This document shows, one piece after another, positions 1 to 12,800 of a DNA stretch of 64,000 bases. A program made the position numbers and the translations under genes. The DNA is taken from assembly GCA_944472155.2 (NCBI GenBank), contig OX235273.1, positions 80,036,793 through 80,100,792 on the forward strand, in the 5' to 3' direction. Under the pieces are notes generated by a model that saw only the letters and a program-made list of their open reading frames with translations, made no database searches and was not told where the DNA came from. The stretch comes from Trichobilharzia szidati. Its lineage: Eukaryota > Platyhelminthes > Trematoda > Strigeidida > Schistosomatidae. Each line of letters begins with the position of its first letter. Position 1 is the stretch's first letter.

Positions 1-712
1 TCGGGAATAGGCTTCCTTAAGGAGTAAACGAAAATGGATGAGAAAGTAATTCATCACAAACACACACACAAACACGTACGCGGGGAAAAAAAGAAGTTGG
101 AAGGTCTTAAAATCATTTTTATGTGATTTTTCTTTGAAAAAAAAATAAATAAAAGTTTCCAGTTCTCGATAAGAAGAATGATGCCGTCTAGAATTGTTCA
201 TAACTACACGCAATGGTGGCATATCATGGTAGGTTAAGTCCACTTGTTTAAACCTTTTAGATCTTTATTAATATTGCATTGAACTAAAAGTGACACATAA
301 AAATGACATACTGTAACAATCAATAATTAATGTCTCGTAGGCTAGTCAAGGGTGAAAAAAAAAGTTCCTCAAAACTCGATCCGAACCGTTCACTGTCAGT
401 TAAAAACCATTGGTTCCACAAAAAGTGCACAACTGAGAAGTTTATTAAAGGGTTAAACAAAAAACTGCTAAAGCCTATCAATGGAATGCTGGTTCTTTGT
501 AGCTTGAAAGAGAATTTGTAGAATGCAGTAAAGATAAGAAAGTTTGAATATCGCTCGGAATTTCAGAAATTTTGCGTTAGGCGTTGTTCCTACTTGTAAA
601 TTTATCACAGAAAGAAGTCATAAATACTTTAGTAACTTAGGTTTTTTACATTCCTAATTGTACCACAACGTATTAAACAATCAGGAGGGTTGAACAACTA
701 TATGTAACTTAC

Positions 713-749
713 CGGATCCTGCCCTCGAAGTGACTTTTTTATGGGGAAA
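713..749 (-). CDS. TADA3: Candidate TADA3 exon 6 (37 nt)
   Basis: A micro-exon between acceptor gtgttgtag and a perfect donor GTAAGT. It starts with the single base needed to finish exon 5's last codon and encodes FPIKKSLRGQDP, then ends in phase 0. The F-P-x-x-KSL pattern recalls the conserved FSVPHTKSL block in the family's C-terminal half. Both are short, so chance is possible; any later exon would lie below 710 or outside the window. Confidence 0.3.
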
Positions 750-1197
750 CTACAACACACAGAACTAAGCAGTATAATTAACGAAACAGCTCTATATACG
801 AAGTATATTGAGGCTAGTTCGTAAACAACAAACGATTTTGAACAATTTTCTCACTGAATTCTTGTAATAAAGCATGCACTAGCATAGTATTTGTAATGGA
901 AAGTAAGATAACAATTACTATTTTCAAGATCTCGGTGAACAATGTGCCATTGAAAAAGACAAGATGAGTGGACTTTACTTAATGAGCTATAAAATATGTT
1001 CATTACAAAGCTGTTTCCCCCCCCCCCATCCTTATAAAAAATGGGAACACAAGAAACAAAACTAAAGAATTAACCATTGTCAAAAGACTCCTTTGAGACG
1101 AAAATGATGATCCTCCGCTGAAGTTCATCATTAACAATGAGACGAAAGGAACAAAATCAATAAAGTGGGATACAGTTGAGAAGGAACTACTTTTTCC

Positions 1198-1815
1198 TCA
1201 TATTTTACCGTTAAAAGAGATAAGAATGTTAGCAGAATTGCCCACGAAACTAAGTGGTGACTGACTGGATGAAACATAGAACTTTGCAAAGATGTGCAGC
1301 AGTTCCAGTTGCCACTCTCCCTTCATGTAGCAAGAGAAGAGAGTAAAGACAGACTCAAAGGAGAGATAATAAACAGACATGTGAGGCAAAAAGAATAGTA
1401 ATGCGGAAGAACAATAAAGTCTTATTGCATATGATAAATCACAAAGAGTGAATGCATCTGTACCAGACATTGAGAACGATTTTCAACCGTGTCATTACCA
1501 ATTATCTCCAGCCGTCATTGGTTTTACCATCCCGACGACCCCAACCAGCCAAGAAGTCTACACTTCTCTAAGTGGTTGGCTGGCTAGCTTGAACTAATTG
1601 TTGTGGATTTCATTGACTGATGGAGCTATGTTTGGTTTGACCACTACTGCCTCTTCTCCAGCCTGATCCATCCTATGTCAGCTAACATTACCAGTCAGTC
1701 GAGGAAGGCGGTCGACGACTAGGTGTATTGCATGTGTAAAACATGTCCTAACCATCTCACTCACTCAATCAATGTAACTTCACAACCTCGTCGACTGATT
1801 TCCCCACCTTACCTA
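1198..1815 (-). mobile_element. LINE A (RTE-like) 3' end, minus strand
   Basis: Contains the mirror of the LINE A 3' region: gtaaaacatgtcctaaccatc (LGHVLR-type coding end) and, towards 1300, the tail with cttcatgtag and gcagttccagttgccac. Same sequence as 44640-45070 and 41290-41600 on the + strand. Confidence 0.75.
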
Positions 1816-2754
1816 GAAGTGGTGAATTGTAATAAAACCTATCTAGATATTAAGATGTTCTGCATGTATTACACCAACTGTTCATGAAGACAGTCAAAAA
1901 GAACATCTTTCTTTCGCCTTCAACTGTATCTATCAATGCGCATATATGCGGCAAAGTAAATACAATGGAAAAAAAAAGTAGAAGGAAGGATACACATCTC
2001 AATTTTTGAACATATTTTAAAGTATCTGGGTGCTTGATACATTTCAGTTTATTGTTTTTATGTCTACACTTTTTCTAGTTCACACCAGTCACATGAGAAT
2101 AGTAAATCACAACTTTCAATACTAAATGCTAACAACACAAGTTGACAACCTAAAACAAACAAATGAAATAAAAATTATTTGTTGTAGCTTAGCTATATCA
2201 TCCCTGCTCACGTTGTTAAAAACATTTTTATAAGCATTTGTGTTGATCTATCCTTATGTCTTTACAAATGAAATGAATGCTTTAATATTCTACAGCTTAC
2301 TACTCCATATTGTGTTAAGGTGTTTGTTGTTACTGGTTCTAACTTCTATCAAACTCAGTAAAAAAATAACAGTAGCGTAATACAACCACCTAGAATATTC
2401 CCATTACATTACATCCTTTCTTCTGTTTTGAGGTGTTTATTTGCAAAATATGACATTTTGGAACGCTTTCAGTTCATGTATAATCTCCATCCAGGCATTA
2501 ATGAAAACAAAACACGTAGATCCTTATTATCAACTTTGTTCCTATGTGCATCCTGAGTAAAACTCACTCATCAAACTAGTCATATTATTACATAAGTTCT
2601 TTTAACAACTGTTTGTGAAAACTCATCACCTTTGTTACTACCTTAATTCCACTAACACCTAATTTTCTTGACTGATTTTGTATTACGTAACTTCAATCAC
2701 CAATTCAAATGAACTGTCGTCAAGATTTGACCGAATAGTTCTAAAATATTTGGG
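1816..2754. other. AT-rich, no supported gene
   Basis: Within the TADA3 3' region. A short minus-strand frame near 2450-2500 (AWMEIIHELKAFQ) faintly recalls the TADA3 C-terminus but lacks an acceptor; see rejected items. Confidence 0.4.
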
Positions 2755-2823
2755 CGCCGATTGAGTAGACATTTGTAAAAAATTTATATTTGTAAAGTCT
2801 CAGCGAGATTGAAATGAGTAATT

Positions 2824-2864
2824 CCAACGTTTCGTTCGGCAATCTGGTCCGAACTTCTTCAGGG
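2824..2864 (-). ncRNA. Hammerhead-like ribozyme motif (PLE type)
   Basis: On the - strand: CTGAAGA (CUGANGA core with N7=A), helix II GTTCGG/CCGAAC perfectly paired, then GAAAC with palindromic ACGT and U at the cleavage position. Helix I is offered by AATTTCC-like and GGAATT. The missing helix III loop suggests it works as a dimer, as reported for PLE hammerheads. Confidence 0.6.
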
Positions 2865-3251
2865 AAATTAATCGAAATTAACATAACATAGGTTTATAAA
2901 TAAAAAGGAACATCACTTGATTTGTAAAAATTTGTCTAACCATGAGTCATTCAAAAAAGTATCAACAAGTATAGTAAACAAAATTTTATGAGCTGTGATC
3001 AAAATTTGACCTCGGACTTACAAATATTGGTCTACCTTTGTTAAACACATTAAACAGAGTGTGTATGTGTGTGTGGGTAAACAGTTGTAAAACATTTCTT
3101 AACGTCTCCATAAGAAGATATGGACAGTCGAGAATTTTGACCAAGTATTAATAATTAGTGATATATATCCATTTTTTATTTATTAATAAGGATTTCCTAT
3201 GCATCAGCTAACATATATATAAACCTCTGCTATGTTAATTTCGACTAATTT

Positions 3252-3292
3252 CCCTGAAGAAGTTCGGACCATATTGCCGGACGAAACGTTGG
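3252..3292 (+). ncRNA. Hammerhead-like ribozyme motif (PLE type), mirror copy
   Basis: CTGAAGA, helix II GTTCGG/CCGGAC (one G-U pair instead of A-U in the mirror copy, so pairing is kept), GAAAC and ACGT. Same architecture as 2824-2864. Confidence 0.6.
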
Positions 3293-3727
3293 AATTACTC
3301 ATTTCAATTTCGCTGAGATTTTACAAATATAATTTTTCACAAATGTCCGATTACTTATCTTCACCTGTTTAGTTAAAATAACTATAACCAATTGTATTTT
3401 TGTTTGACAAACTTAATGTACACATACATACAAAATAACACATATTTGCGATTGTACATCTAAGAAAATGAATTAGCCGGCGGAAAGAGACTTTTCGCTG
3501 ATCTACGTGTTTTGTTTTCATTAGTTTTGGAAAGCGACAATTTTGTACAGATTTCTACGCTGCTAGGTCAGTGTAAGTTGTCTAGTTTTCCTTTTTTTTA
3601 GAATTTCCTTATAATGGCGCCTTTTTATGGAAAATTATGTCAGCAGCACTACATCCTCATAGAACACTACTGCATGATAAATCACAGTGTAAAAGCATAT
3701 ATACGTTTCGGGGGTGCTAATTAATAT

Positions 3728-3955
3728 TCACCGCGTCAGTAGTTCAGAGGTGGAATGCTCGTTAACCACGCAAGTTGTCCAGGGCTCGATCCCAGACTGA
3801 CGCATTCCCAAAACCTCTCTAAGCCGGTAAAGAGGAAAGCTTGGGCATGCGGCTAGCAACCCTACCCCGGAAAAATAAACACCACTGCTTTCGGAACTCC
3901 AAAGCTCTAGCATAAGGCCCTATATGTTCCACTGGGAGCGTAAAGGAATAAAAAA
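3728..3955 (+). mobile_element. tRNA-derived SINE (GCGTC family)
   Basis: Head gcgtcagtagttcagaggtgg with B box GGGCTCGATCCC and closing tgacgc. The body aaaacctctctaagccgg and gcttgggcatgcgg matches the SINE at 15454-15645, and the tail ccactgggagcg runs to an A-rich end. Confidence 0.72.
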
Positions 3956-4070
3956 AAATTTAAAATAAATATTCAATGCTTGGCATGTGTAAACTTATGA
4001 CTGTGAGCAACTCACCACTTATATCACCCACTACAAATAGTTGTATAATCCTATAGAGATCCTATATAGA

Positions 4071-4963
4071 GCTGCGTACAACCTGAATTCTTTAATAAAA
4101 TAAAAATAAAAAGTGTACAATTTCAACAAACCTTTGTCCATTAGCAAGCATATCGTCAGAGCGTCATAGTAAAATAAGGCGTTGCGATTTACAAGGTGTC
4201 TAAAGTGTTACGACATATGTATATATATCTTGTTAGAGAAAAGTTTCTTGAGAAAAAAATTAATTAACAGTTGTGTTGTTGGGGTGGTAACAAAGGACAA
4301 TTAGTAATAGTTACGTAATTAGATAAGAGATCAAAACTTTTAAAATTTCGGTGCACTTGAGGTCAGATGAGAAGTTGATGATGTAATACAGTGAGCAGAA
4401 CTCAGAAGATCAAGAAAAATTATCTTTTAAGTGAGTCAAGCAAAAAATAAAGGGGGGGGGGGAGCGAAGACATAAGTTAATAAAATTAGAAAACAAAGAG
4501 TTACTAAGATGTGAGTCATCAGGGTAGTTGAAGTCCAACAACGGATTCTTTTTGGACACATGAGTCAGACTTTAATCGTTTCCACTCCCACCCCCTTTAT
4601 TTTTCGCTTGACTCACTTAAAAGATAATTTTTCTTGATCTTATGAGTTCTGCTCACTGTATTACATCATCAACTTGTCATCTGACCTCAAGTGCACCGAA
4701 ATTTTAAAAGTTTTGATCTCTTATCTAATTACGTAACTATAAATAATTTTATTTTGTCAACACCCCAACAACACAACAGTTGATCACTTTTTTTTGAAGG
4801 AAATTCTCTCTAACAAGATATATATATGTCGTAACACTTTAGACACCCTGTAAATCGCAACGCCTTATTTTACAATGACGGTCTGACGATATGCTTGCTA
4901 ATGGACAAAGGTTTGTTAAAATTGTACACTTTATTTTATTAAAGAATTCAGGTTGTACGCAGC
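4071..4963. repeat. Long foldback element, arms about 380-390 bp
   Basis: 4071-4460 and about 4586-4963 are reverse complements (gctgcgtacaacctgaattc at the outer left, its complement at the outer right) around a 125-bp loop. Arm similarity is high apart from a G/C homopolymer and small indels near the loop. No coding capacity. It lies downstream of TADA3 exon 5 within the gene's 3' region. Confidence 0.85.
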
Positions 4964-5133
4964 TGATGAGAACCAACGGAATAAAATGGAAGTAGATTAT
5001 TCTGTGCCAATGTTTCTTGTTCAAATTTATAAAAGGGAATCATTGTATGAAATAATTATGTACACTTTAAACCTTGTTTACAAAATAATTTGTTTTAAAT
5101 TAAAAAATTCTCTCTTTAATTCATTACACTTAC

Positions 5134-5278
5134 TTTAACTCCATTTCCAAGTATTTATTCATATAGTGCATTTGAGTAGCAGCCATGAATGAATGCGATT
5201 TATTAGATGCATACAAGGATTCATCAATTGTAGCTTGTTGAGTAGTGTGAGAAGAATCACGTCTAAGCCTTTTCTGAA
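5134..5278 (-). CDS. TADA3: Probable TADA3 exon 5
   Basis: 145 nt between acceptor tttgcttcag and a consensus donor GTAAGT. The phase fits exon 4 (G plus TT gives Val). The peptide starts VQKRLRRDSSHTTQQ and ends YMNKYLEMEL. I see no clear similarity to vertebrate TADA3 here, so membership rests on phase, strand and strong splice sites. Without the donor the frame would stop two codons later. Confidence 0.6.
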
Positions 5279-8200
5279 CTGAAGCAAAACAAAAATGAAG
5301 AGAGTTAAGGCTTATCCAAATATACATCAAATCAAAAGTATGATGTGATGAGGATTTGTGTATCTCTCTTATTCATTTATTTTTTTATTCCTTCACATTC
5401 CCAGTGGAACATAGGGCTCCAAGCCAGAGGCTTGAAGTTTCTGTAGCAGTGTTTATCTTTACAGGATGGGGTTGCTAACCTCATGCCTAACCTTCCCATT
5501 TTGCCAGTTCTATTACTGACTTAGTGAGGTAAAGGAGTGCGTCTGTGGCAGGGGATCGAACCCTGGACCATGTGCATGGTCGGCGAACATCCTAACCGCT
5601 GTGCCACCGACGCTTTTATCTATTTAGTTATTTTTAATTGTAAATCAAGTGGATATTACAGATGTATTATGAAATAGTTATCATTTATAATTTCGAACGC
5701 TGTTTTCTTCCTATAGATACAGATTGTACTATTTCTACTTCAAATATGAATACATAAAATCTTATCTGTCAATCAATAATGTGAGAAATATATTGAATAC
5801 AATAATCGTGTGTTTGCCTGTATACACGGAAAAAGGAACCACCTGACAGAAAACAGACATGATGTATTTTATCCAGTTGACGAGTAAAAACTAAAGAATG
5901 CCCATAGTGTAAACGGTATAAGACATAAGACTTGATAAAGGAATGTTTATTTGCTACTTGGTATATCTCTATGCAGCGAAATTACGTAAGCCTTATCTCT
6001 TCAATGCACCATTTCCACAGATCTTCTGGCCTTCATATTGTGTCTCTTTGTGCTCCTTTCACGTCCCCTAGGTTTCTCCTCAACGCTGAATAATTTGCTT
6101 TCTCTGACATCAAATCTGTCTCCGTGCTATTTGATGTTTAATGCCGATGAATATCTTTCTATTTATGCATATACTACTGATAAACCTTATCAGTAGCTCA
6201 CGCCCTAGTAGTGGATAGCATACAAGTTTTAATGGAAAAACAAAAAGATATTTACAGTGAGGGAAAAAAGCAAATTATCTATTTGATGAAGTCATCAACT
6301 AGGCTGTATATTTGTGAACACTATAAAAAAAGGATGAGAAAGTTATAGAATTATATCCTCTTAGAAGTCAAAATATTATTATTATTGTTCCCTTGGGTTC
6401 CTAGTGGAACATAGGGCTTCAACTGCACGTCTCCACTTGCTTCTGTCTTCTGCTGTACTTTTAACCTGCATCCATGTTAGTCCATTCTGCTTCAGCTCCT
6501 CTTCACACGATCTCCTCCCTGTAACACTTGGACGTCCCAATCGCCGCTTCCCTTTCGGGTTCCACTCGAGCTATGGCCTGACGTGCGATGTCACCAAGCG
6601 GCCTCCTCAGCGAGTGTCCAATCCATCTCCACTTTCTCCTGCAAATTTGTTGAGCGATTGGCTGTTGTTTTGTTTGTTCCCATAGTTTCTTGTTGGTTCT
6701 TGTTCTTTCCGGCCATTTGATCTTCAGTATAGAGAGCCAAGACAGTTGTTGATAAAGGTGTGCAACAGGCTGTTGGAAATATTCTTTGTGACCCGCCGCC
6801 AAGTTTCTGATCCATCCGTATAGAAGAACTGACTGACTTGACGTTTGTATTGAAAATCCGGATTTTGTTGTTGATGCAGGCTGAGTGACGAAGATTTCCA
6901 GATTGGTTTCAGGTTCATGAATGTGTTTCTCGCCTTCCGGATTCTCGATTTGACATCCTCGTCCGTTCCTCCTGTAGTTGAGACAATGCCCCCTCCCGTT
7001 GATGGTGATTGGCGCTGGATGTTGCTGCTGTTATTGTTGTTGTTGGTTGGTTATTTTCATAACCTCCGTCTTGTCTATGTTCACCTGGAGTCCTGTCTTT
7101 GCTGTTTCTTTGAGCAGTTTGTCGGTTTTCGCTTGCAAGTCTTCGATTTTGTGTGACATCAAACATAAATCAAAATATAACGAATAACAAAACAAGATAA
7201 AGTTATTTAACTATATCAGAGAATTCTGGCTGAACTTGAAGTCACTGACATGTTTTAGATCAAAGGTGGATTTCCTTCTGAGTATTCTCTAAGAAAAAAA
7301 TATACTTGGTCAACGTCCTCTCATGAACTTAGAGACTATAACCAAAACATCTATGTTTTACGGACAATCGATCTAAGCAGTTCTTCAAAACAAAAACAAA
7401 AAGTATTCATTCAGACGTCTATAAAACATGAAATAACTGAGCAAGGAATATCCTTTTCGATAATTTTCTCTTCTGGCTGTACAATTATGCATATGTTTAT
7501 ATACATAGAATATTCTAGAATGGTAGTCAGTAACAATATTAGTGTTTTTTAAAATAACATCGATTTGTTAAGTAAGATCAATGGAATTATAGTTCATTAA
7601 AAATGCATAAATTATTATAATAATAAAGATACAGTAGCGAATAGAATATCAACTAAAATTAGGGAAGTTTCTACAAAAATTGAAGGTCATTCGAACCTAG
7701 ATGGGCAAGGTAAGGACAATGTCTGAACTAGCTTCTTCTGGATGCACAAATTAAGCTTCTTAATGTGGATCCCAATAGCCAGCCTCAGCAATATTTAGTA
7801 AACGAACTCTTAAGGCAAAGCTGCGATTTGTTAGTATGCAGTAAATGACTTTGAAAGCCGCCTCGTTGACATCAATCATGTGTTCTGTATCCCCAAGATG
7901 AGATAGAATAGCTCTACGAATAGATTTTGTTTGTCCTTCAATTTACCGACCACGCAGAGTGATGTTCGGAAATCCGACGAGAAACAAAAAATGTCAAAAT
8001 ATTAACACAAGCTTTCATATATGAATTATAGGGAAAAAAAATTGTTGGGAGTGAAAGCCTTTAATGAGTGTATTATTGACATACAAAAAAAAATTATAGT
8101 AGTCACTAACCTGGTGCTTCAATAGCTTCCTGTTTACACCCCTCAGTTTGTTTAAGCGTAGGTAGATGAAAATAAATTGATTCTAATTGCTGATATGATC

Positions 8201-9843
8201 GAATAAGGCCTTCCAAGTAACTGACATTTGCTTCTGTTATCTCAGCACAGTAAGGTTCCATAAGCTCCCAAAACTTGTTCGGAATAACATAACTATATAG
8301 GAATGATAAAAGAAGATTTAAATGAACTAAAATGCTAATATGATTTTTAAAGTGATGTAAAGTGTAAAAGAAGCGTTACATTTCTGTTTGTAAACGGTCA
8401 GCACGATAGCCTGATTAGATCACTGGGGGTGGGTTGGGGTGGGGGGCTTGCTACCAGAATTTTCACATCCATCAAAATACTTTAACTCTTTCGCATTTCT
8501 CAGTGTTTTAATTGTGCAGTTATTATATCAAATGACCACTACATGAACTCACACGCTTATTCAACTAGCTTTCAACTTAAACGTTGTGCAGTTTTCTTTA
8601 GTGACATGGAGAGAAAAAACCCAGCAGAATTGGTTGAAATATGAAGAAAAGTGAGTTCCAGCATAATGTTAATCTGGATAGAAAAAAATGTTGGGTTTAT
8701 TTATTTATTTTTTATTTTGGTTACAGCTTGATGTCACACCGTATTTTCAGTACGAGTATGGAATTTTCAGCATGGATATCGGTAGCCCAAATTTTGCAGG
8801 CCGACCATAGATATCGGGTGTGCGTCGGTAGGGGATCGAACCCCGGACCATGTGCATGGTCGGCGAGAGTCCTAACCACTGTGCCACCGACACACCGACG
8901 CAATTGTGTTCTGCATCGTTGCAAACCTGACTGATAGAATTCAGTCTGCACCAAAGAAAGGACTAGACACGTCACACTAGTTACTAGTGTCCAATCAAAA
9001 TACCCACTACAGTCCTACAGGAAGTCAATCGCGAGCCCGAATAGCTCAGTGGTAACGTCTCTGACTGCAGCACTGGGTGACGCGGGTTCGAATTTCAGAA
9101 AGGATATGAGTCCCTTCAAGGTTGCAGATACGCCTTGCTGATGAGTGCTAACTAACACGAAACCTAGGTCCAAGGCTTCCTGCCGATTGCCTCCAAGTAT
9201 CTAACATCCTCAAGAGACTAAGTTTATTACGTTTCTTTCGAACAGTTTTGTCTGCACAACTTATATCACCGACTACACTTTAATTTCGGTTGTAGTTGCC
9301 TTATATTTCAGCCTTTAGTAGCACCTTGGACTACTTACTTTAACTATCAGTGAAGTTACAAACAACACTGAAAATATTTTCATTGAATTTCAATCCATTC
9401 ATTCTTGGCGTGGTACATATGTCTTACATTTGTTGTGTTTTTTGTTTACTCAGATTATTAAAAATCTGTCTATCAGGTCAGTAATTATATATATATATAT
9501 ACATATATATTCAAGTATTGGTTTGTAGGGATTTGATTGATTGGCTACAGGACTTCATCATGAACTGACATTAGTTGGAGAACTCGCCGAAGACATTGGC
9601 TAGTGGTCGCGCTATGTTGTGAATTGGCAGAAGTTGGAATTCATGGGTTGGCCATTGGGTCGGGTCCCGGTAGCTTAATTGTGTACTAGCTCTCTTTGTA
9701 ACCAGAGGGTCCTGGGTTCGAACCCCGGTGGATACGTACTGATGAAGAGTCCCAAACCAGGACGAAACACATGTCCAGTACTCCCAATTGGTTTTCCAAT
9801 GGTTCACTAACCAACGTCAGCTCATGATGAAATCCTGTAACCA

Positions 9844-9879
<36 letters not shown>

Positions 9880-12800
9880 GATTGAGTACCAAAATAAGCG
9901 GAAACAGAAATTTCTGTATATTGAGAAATGTTGTACGTATTTTATTATGAATTGTTGGGTAATTTTATCACAAATACGATACTTTCAACAAATCACATCT
10001 GAGATTTGCAATTTACACAGTTCATGGAGGTGAAATATCATTACAATAGGTGATCTGCTTGGTAGCATGAATAGCAGTCAAAGAGAGCAAGCATATATGC
10101 ATGAAGCTATATACTACTGACCGATTGATATAAGTAGTTAGATTCTACTAGAATCAATTTGTAATTGGTGGTAGGCCGGTCGAAGTGATCTACACACACT
10201 GGATGGCCGTTTCGACCGTCTGGTGCCGAGATCATCAGTAGTGTACTAGGTTTATACATTGAAATGTGTGTAAATTTGAAGGCAACTAACGGCACTTTTG
10301 TTGCCTCGGCACTTATACGCAACACCGCAGATCATTAGATATCTAGAAATACAATTGTGAATTAATTGGGAGTAGAAGAGAATTCAATCGGGGGATGTCC
10401 TCCATAAAAGTGAAAAGGGTGAATACAGATGTCTGATGATTACAACCGGACTGGTCTACCTTAAGGAGTGAGAAAATCATGACTCCAAACCTGTGTGGTG
10501 TACATGGGCTCCAGAATCAGAATGAGTCGAATGGCGTATGTGAACCTATTTTGGTCACCAGTGACCATGGGAACGGAGCTATTGACGCTGCTCAACTACC
10601 CTGTCGATCAAACTTCAAGTCTAAGGCTACGGGTGTGACCCCGAAGAAAACCACATGCATCGATTTAGGGGTCCGGGCAGTATCCCAGTCCTCGCGTCCA
10701 ATAAAATTTTATGTAGCACACCTCTTGCTATACCCACAATGCATCAACTTTGTGCTTTAATAAGTATAACATAATAAATAAGCAATCTCACCACAGGAAT
10801 GCACTTAAATGTCTTCATAAAATAGCATGATAGTTGACGGGATGTTACTTGAGTACGATTAATTGAAAAGAAACACAAGGAAACACAATTGTAAAATAAC
10901 AATTGCTATGTGTTAATCAACTATTTAGAGAATATATATATATATATATGCATAATTAATCACAAACTCTATTAAAATTACCTTGAAGTCAACAGATTTT
11001 TGTCAGGGGATGTCGGTGAACAGAGTTCCGATACTTCTTCAACTGAAGACTACAAAAGTCAGTAGAAAATAACAACAACAAAATGTCACAGGAGGTCAGA
11101 TTGGTCATTTAGCAACTCGAATCAAAAATGCGTTGGCAAAACACTGATTGGTGGAAGAAGAAGAGAACATCTTCTTTCTGATAACCTCTTCAGAAATAAT
11201 TATTGTTGTCAATTAACTGATATGCAGATACAACTAACTATACAACCAGAAAATAAGCTACTGGGGCGAATAACGGCGATGGAAATCTTCACACAGTTTT
11301 GTTATTATTATTATTGTTCCCTTGGGTCCCTAGTGAAACACAGAGAGCTTCAACTACACGTCTCCACTTGCTTCTGTCTTCTGCTGTACTTTTCACCTGC
11401 AGCCATGTTAATCCATACTGTTTCCACTCCTCTTCACACGATCTCCTCCATGTCACCCTTGCACCGACGAACCACTCACCGCTTCCCTTTCGGGTTCCAC
11501 TCGAGCAATGGCCTGACGCGCGATGTCACCCAGCGGTCTCCTCAGCGAGTGTCCAATCCATCTCCACTCTCTCCTGCATATTTGTTGGGTGATTGGTTCT
11601 TGTTTTGTTTACTCCCATAGTTTCTTGTTGGTGATTCTTTCCGGCCATCTAATCTTCAGTATCGAAAGAAGACAGCTGTTGATAAAGGTCTGCAACAGGC
11701 TGTTGGAAATATTCTTTGTGACCCGCCAACTTTCTGATCCATACGTTTAGAAGAACTGACTGACTTGACGTTTGTATTGGAAATCCGAATTTTGTTGCTG
11801 ATGCTGAGTTGAGTGACGAAGATTTCTAGATTGGTTTCAGGTTGATGAATGTGTTTCTCGCCTTTCCGATTCTCGATTTGACATCCTCGTCCATTCCTCC
11901 TGTGGTTGAGACAATGTTCCCTAGATAAGTGAAGTGAATGAAGTAACCTCTTTCAATTCCCTCCCATTGATGATGATTGGCGGTAGATGTTGCTGCTGCT
12001 GTTGTTGTTGTTGGTTGGTTATTTTCATAACCTCTGTCTTGTCTATGTTCACCTGGAGTCCTGTCTTTGCTACTTCTTCGACCAGTTTGTCGGTTTTCGC
12101 TTGTAAGTTTTGGTAAAATGAAAATTTTATCGAGTCAATAGGTAAGTGTGTCACACACGCACAGTAGTGATCGAATAAGAAGATTGAACATAAAAGTTTA
12201 ACATTCATCCTAATAAAGGAGGAGTGAAATGGTTTTCACAACAACTATTGCTTATGAATTGTGGGAGCAATTAGAAACTGCATGCACATAAAAACAAGTA
12301 AGTGTCACCTTCACACTTCTAATAACCATTCGGACAGAAAAACCTCATCACAGATATCATAACTAGAAGATTCAAATTTCCATGAAAGCCAACTGGTTCT
12401 ATACACACCATTAGCTTAGGAACAATCAGTTATAAGGCATGGGAAATAATTTTCAACGCAAAAGTGGATGAATCTTAGCGTCAAAAGTATTTGAGAAACT
12501 AAACTGTCGGGAAACAATATTTCATGTATTCTAGAAATTCAACTTCTGAAAATGCTTTGAACTAAAATACACTGAATAATTATCTAGACTTTGTTTGATT
12601 ACTGCCTGAATCTATTGCCACTAAATTTTCAAAAACACTTTATACAGAGAGATGAACTGGTGTGAACCATGGAATGGTGAAAGCATATCATACGAATATA
12701 GAGGGCTAGTTTCGCATATGCCAGTTTACGACGTCTCTGGCTTAGCAGACGTGATATCCGGCTATCGACCAAAGGACGGGTGTACTGCTCAGCAGTCCGC

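Larger units (their letters stand above)
2755..3362. mobile_element. Foldback element with hammerhead motifs in both arms
   Basis: Arms 2755-2905 and 3222-3362 are inverted repeats separated by about 315 bp of non-coding sequence. Each arm carries a hammerhead-like core in inward-mirrored orientation (2824-2864 -, 3252-3292 +). The layout copies PLE termini without the coding part, so a non-autonomous PLE derivative is likely. Confidence 0.72.

Noticed and set aside
1017..1028. Poly-C tract as a regulatory site
   Set aside because: A simple homopolymer without supporting context.
2450..2510. Minus-strand peptide AWMEIIHELKAFQ resembling the TADA3 C-terminal end (AWKTLKERESIL)
   Set aside because: There is no acceptor in the right phase upstream, and the similarity covers only a few residues. 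Not called as the last exon.
4880..4925. CTGACGA followed by TTGAAA as a hammerhead
   Set aside because: No stem can be drawn between the two core parts, and the right-arm copy loses the GAAA. Kept only as part of the foldback.
6404..7187. Several overlapping + strand frames with Leu/Cys runs
   Set aside because: Shadows of LINE B on the minus strand; the Leu/Cys runs are the reverse of its Gln codon run.
9036..9110. Functional tRNA gene
   Set aside because: The acceptor ends do not pair and the T arm is imperfect; it is the tRNA-like head of a SINE.
9788..10033. 81-codon frame with an Ile-Tyr run
   Set aside because: Product of the AT microsatellite and the SINE tail.
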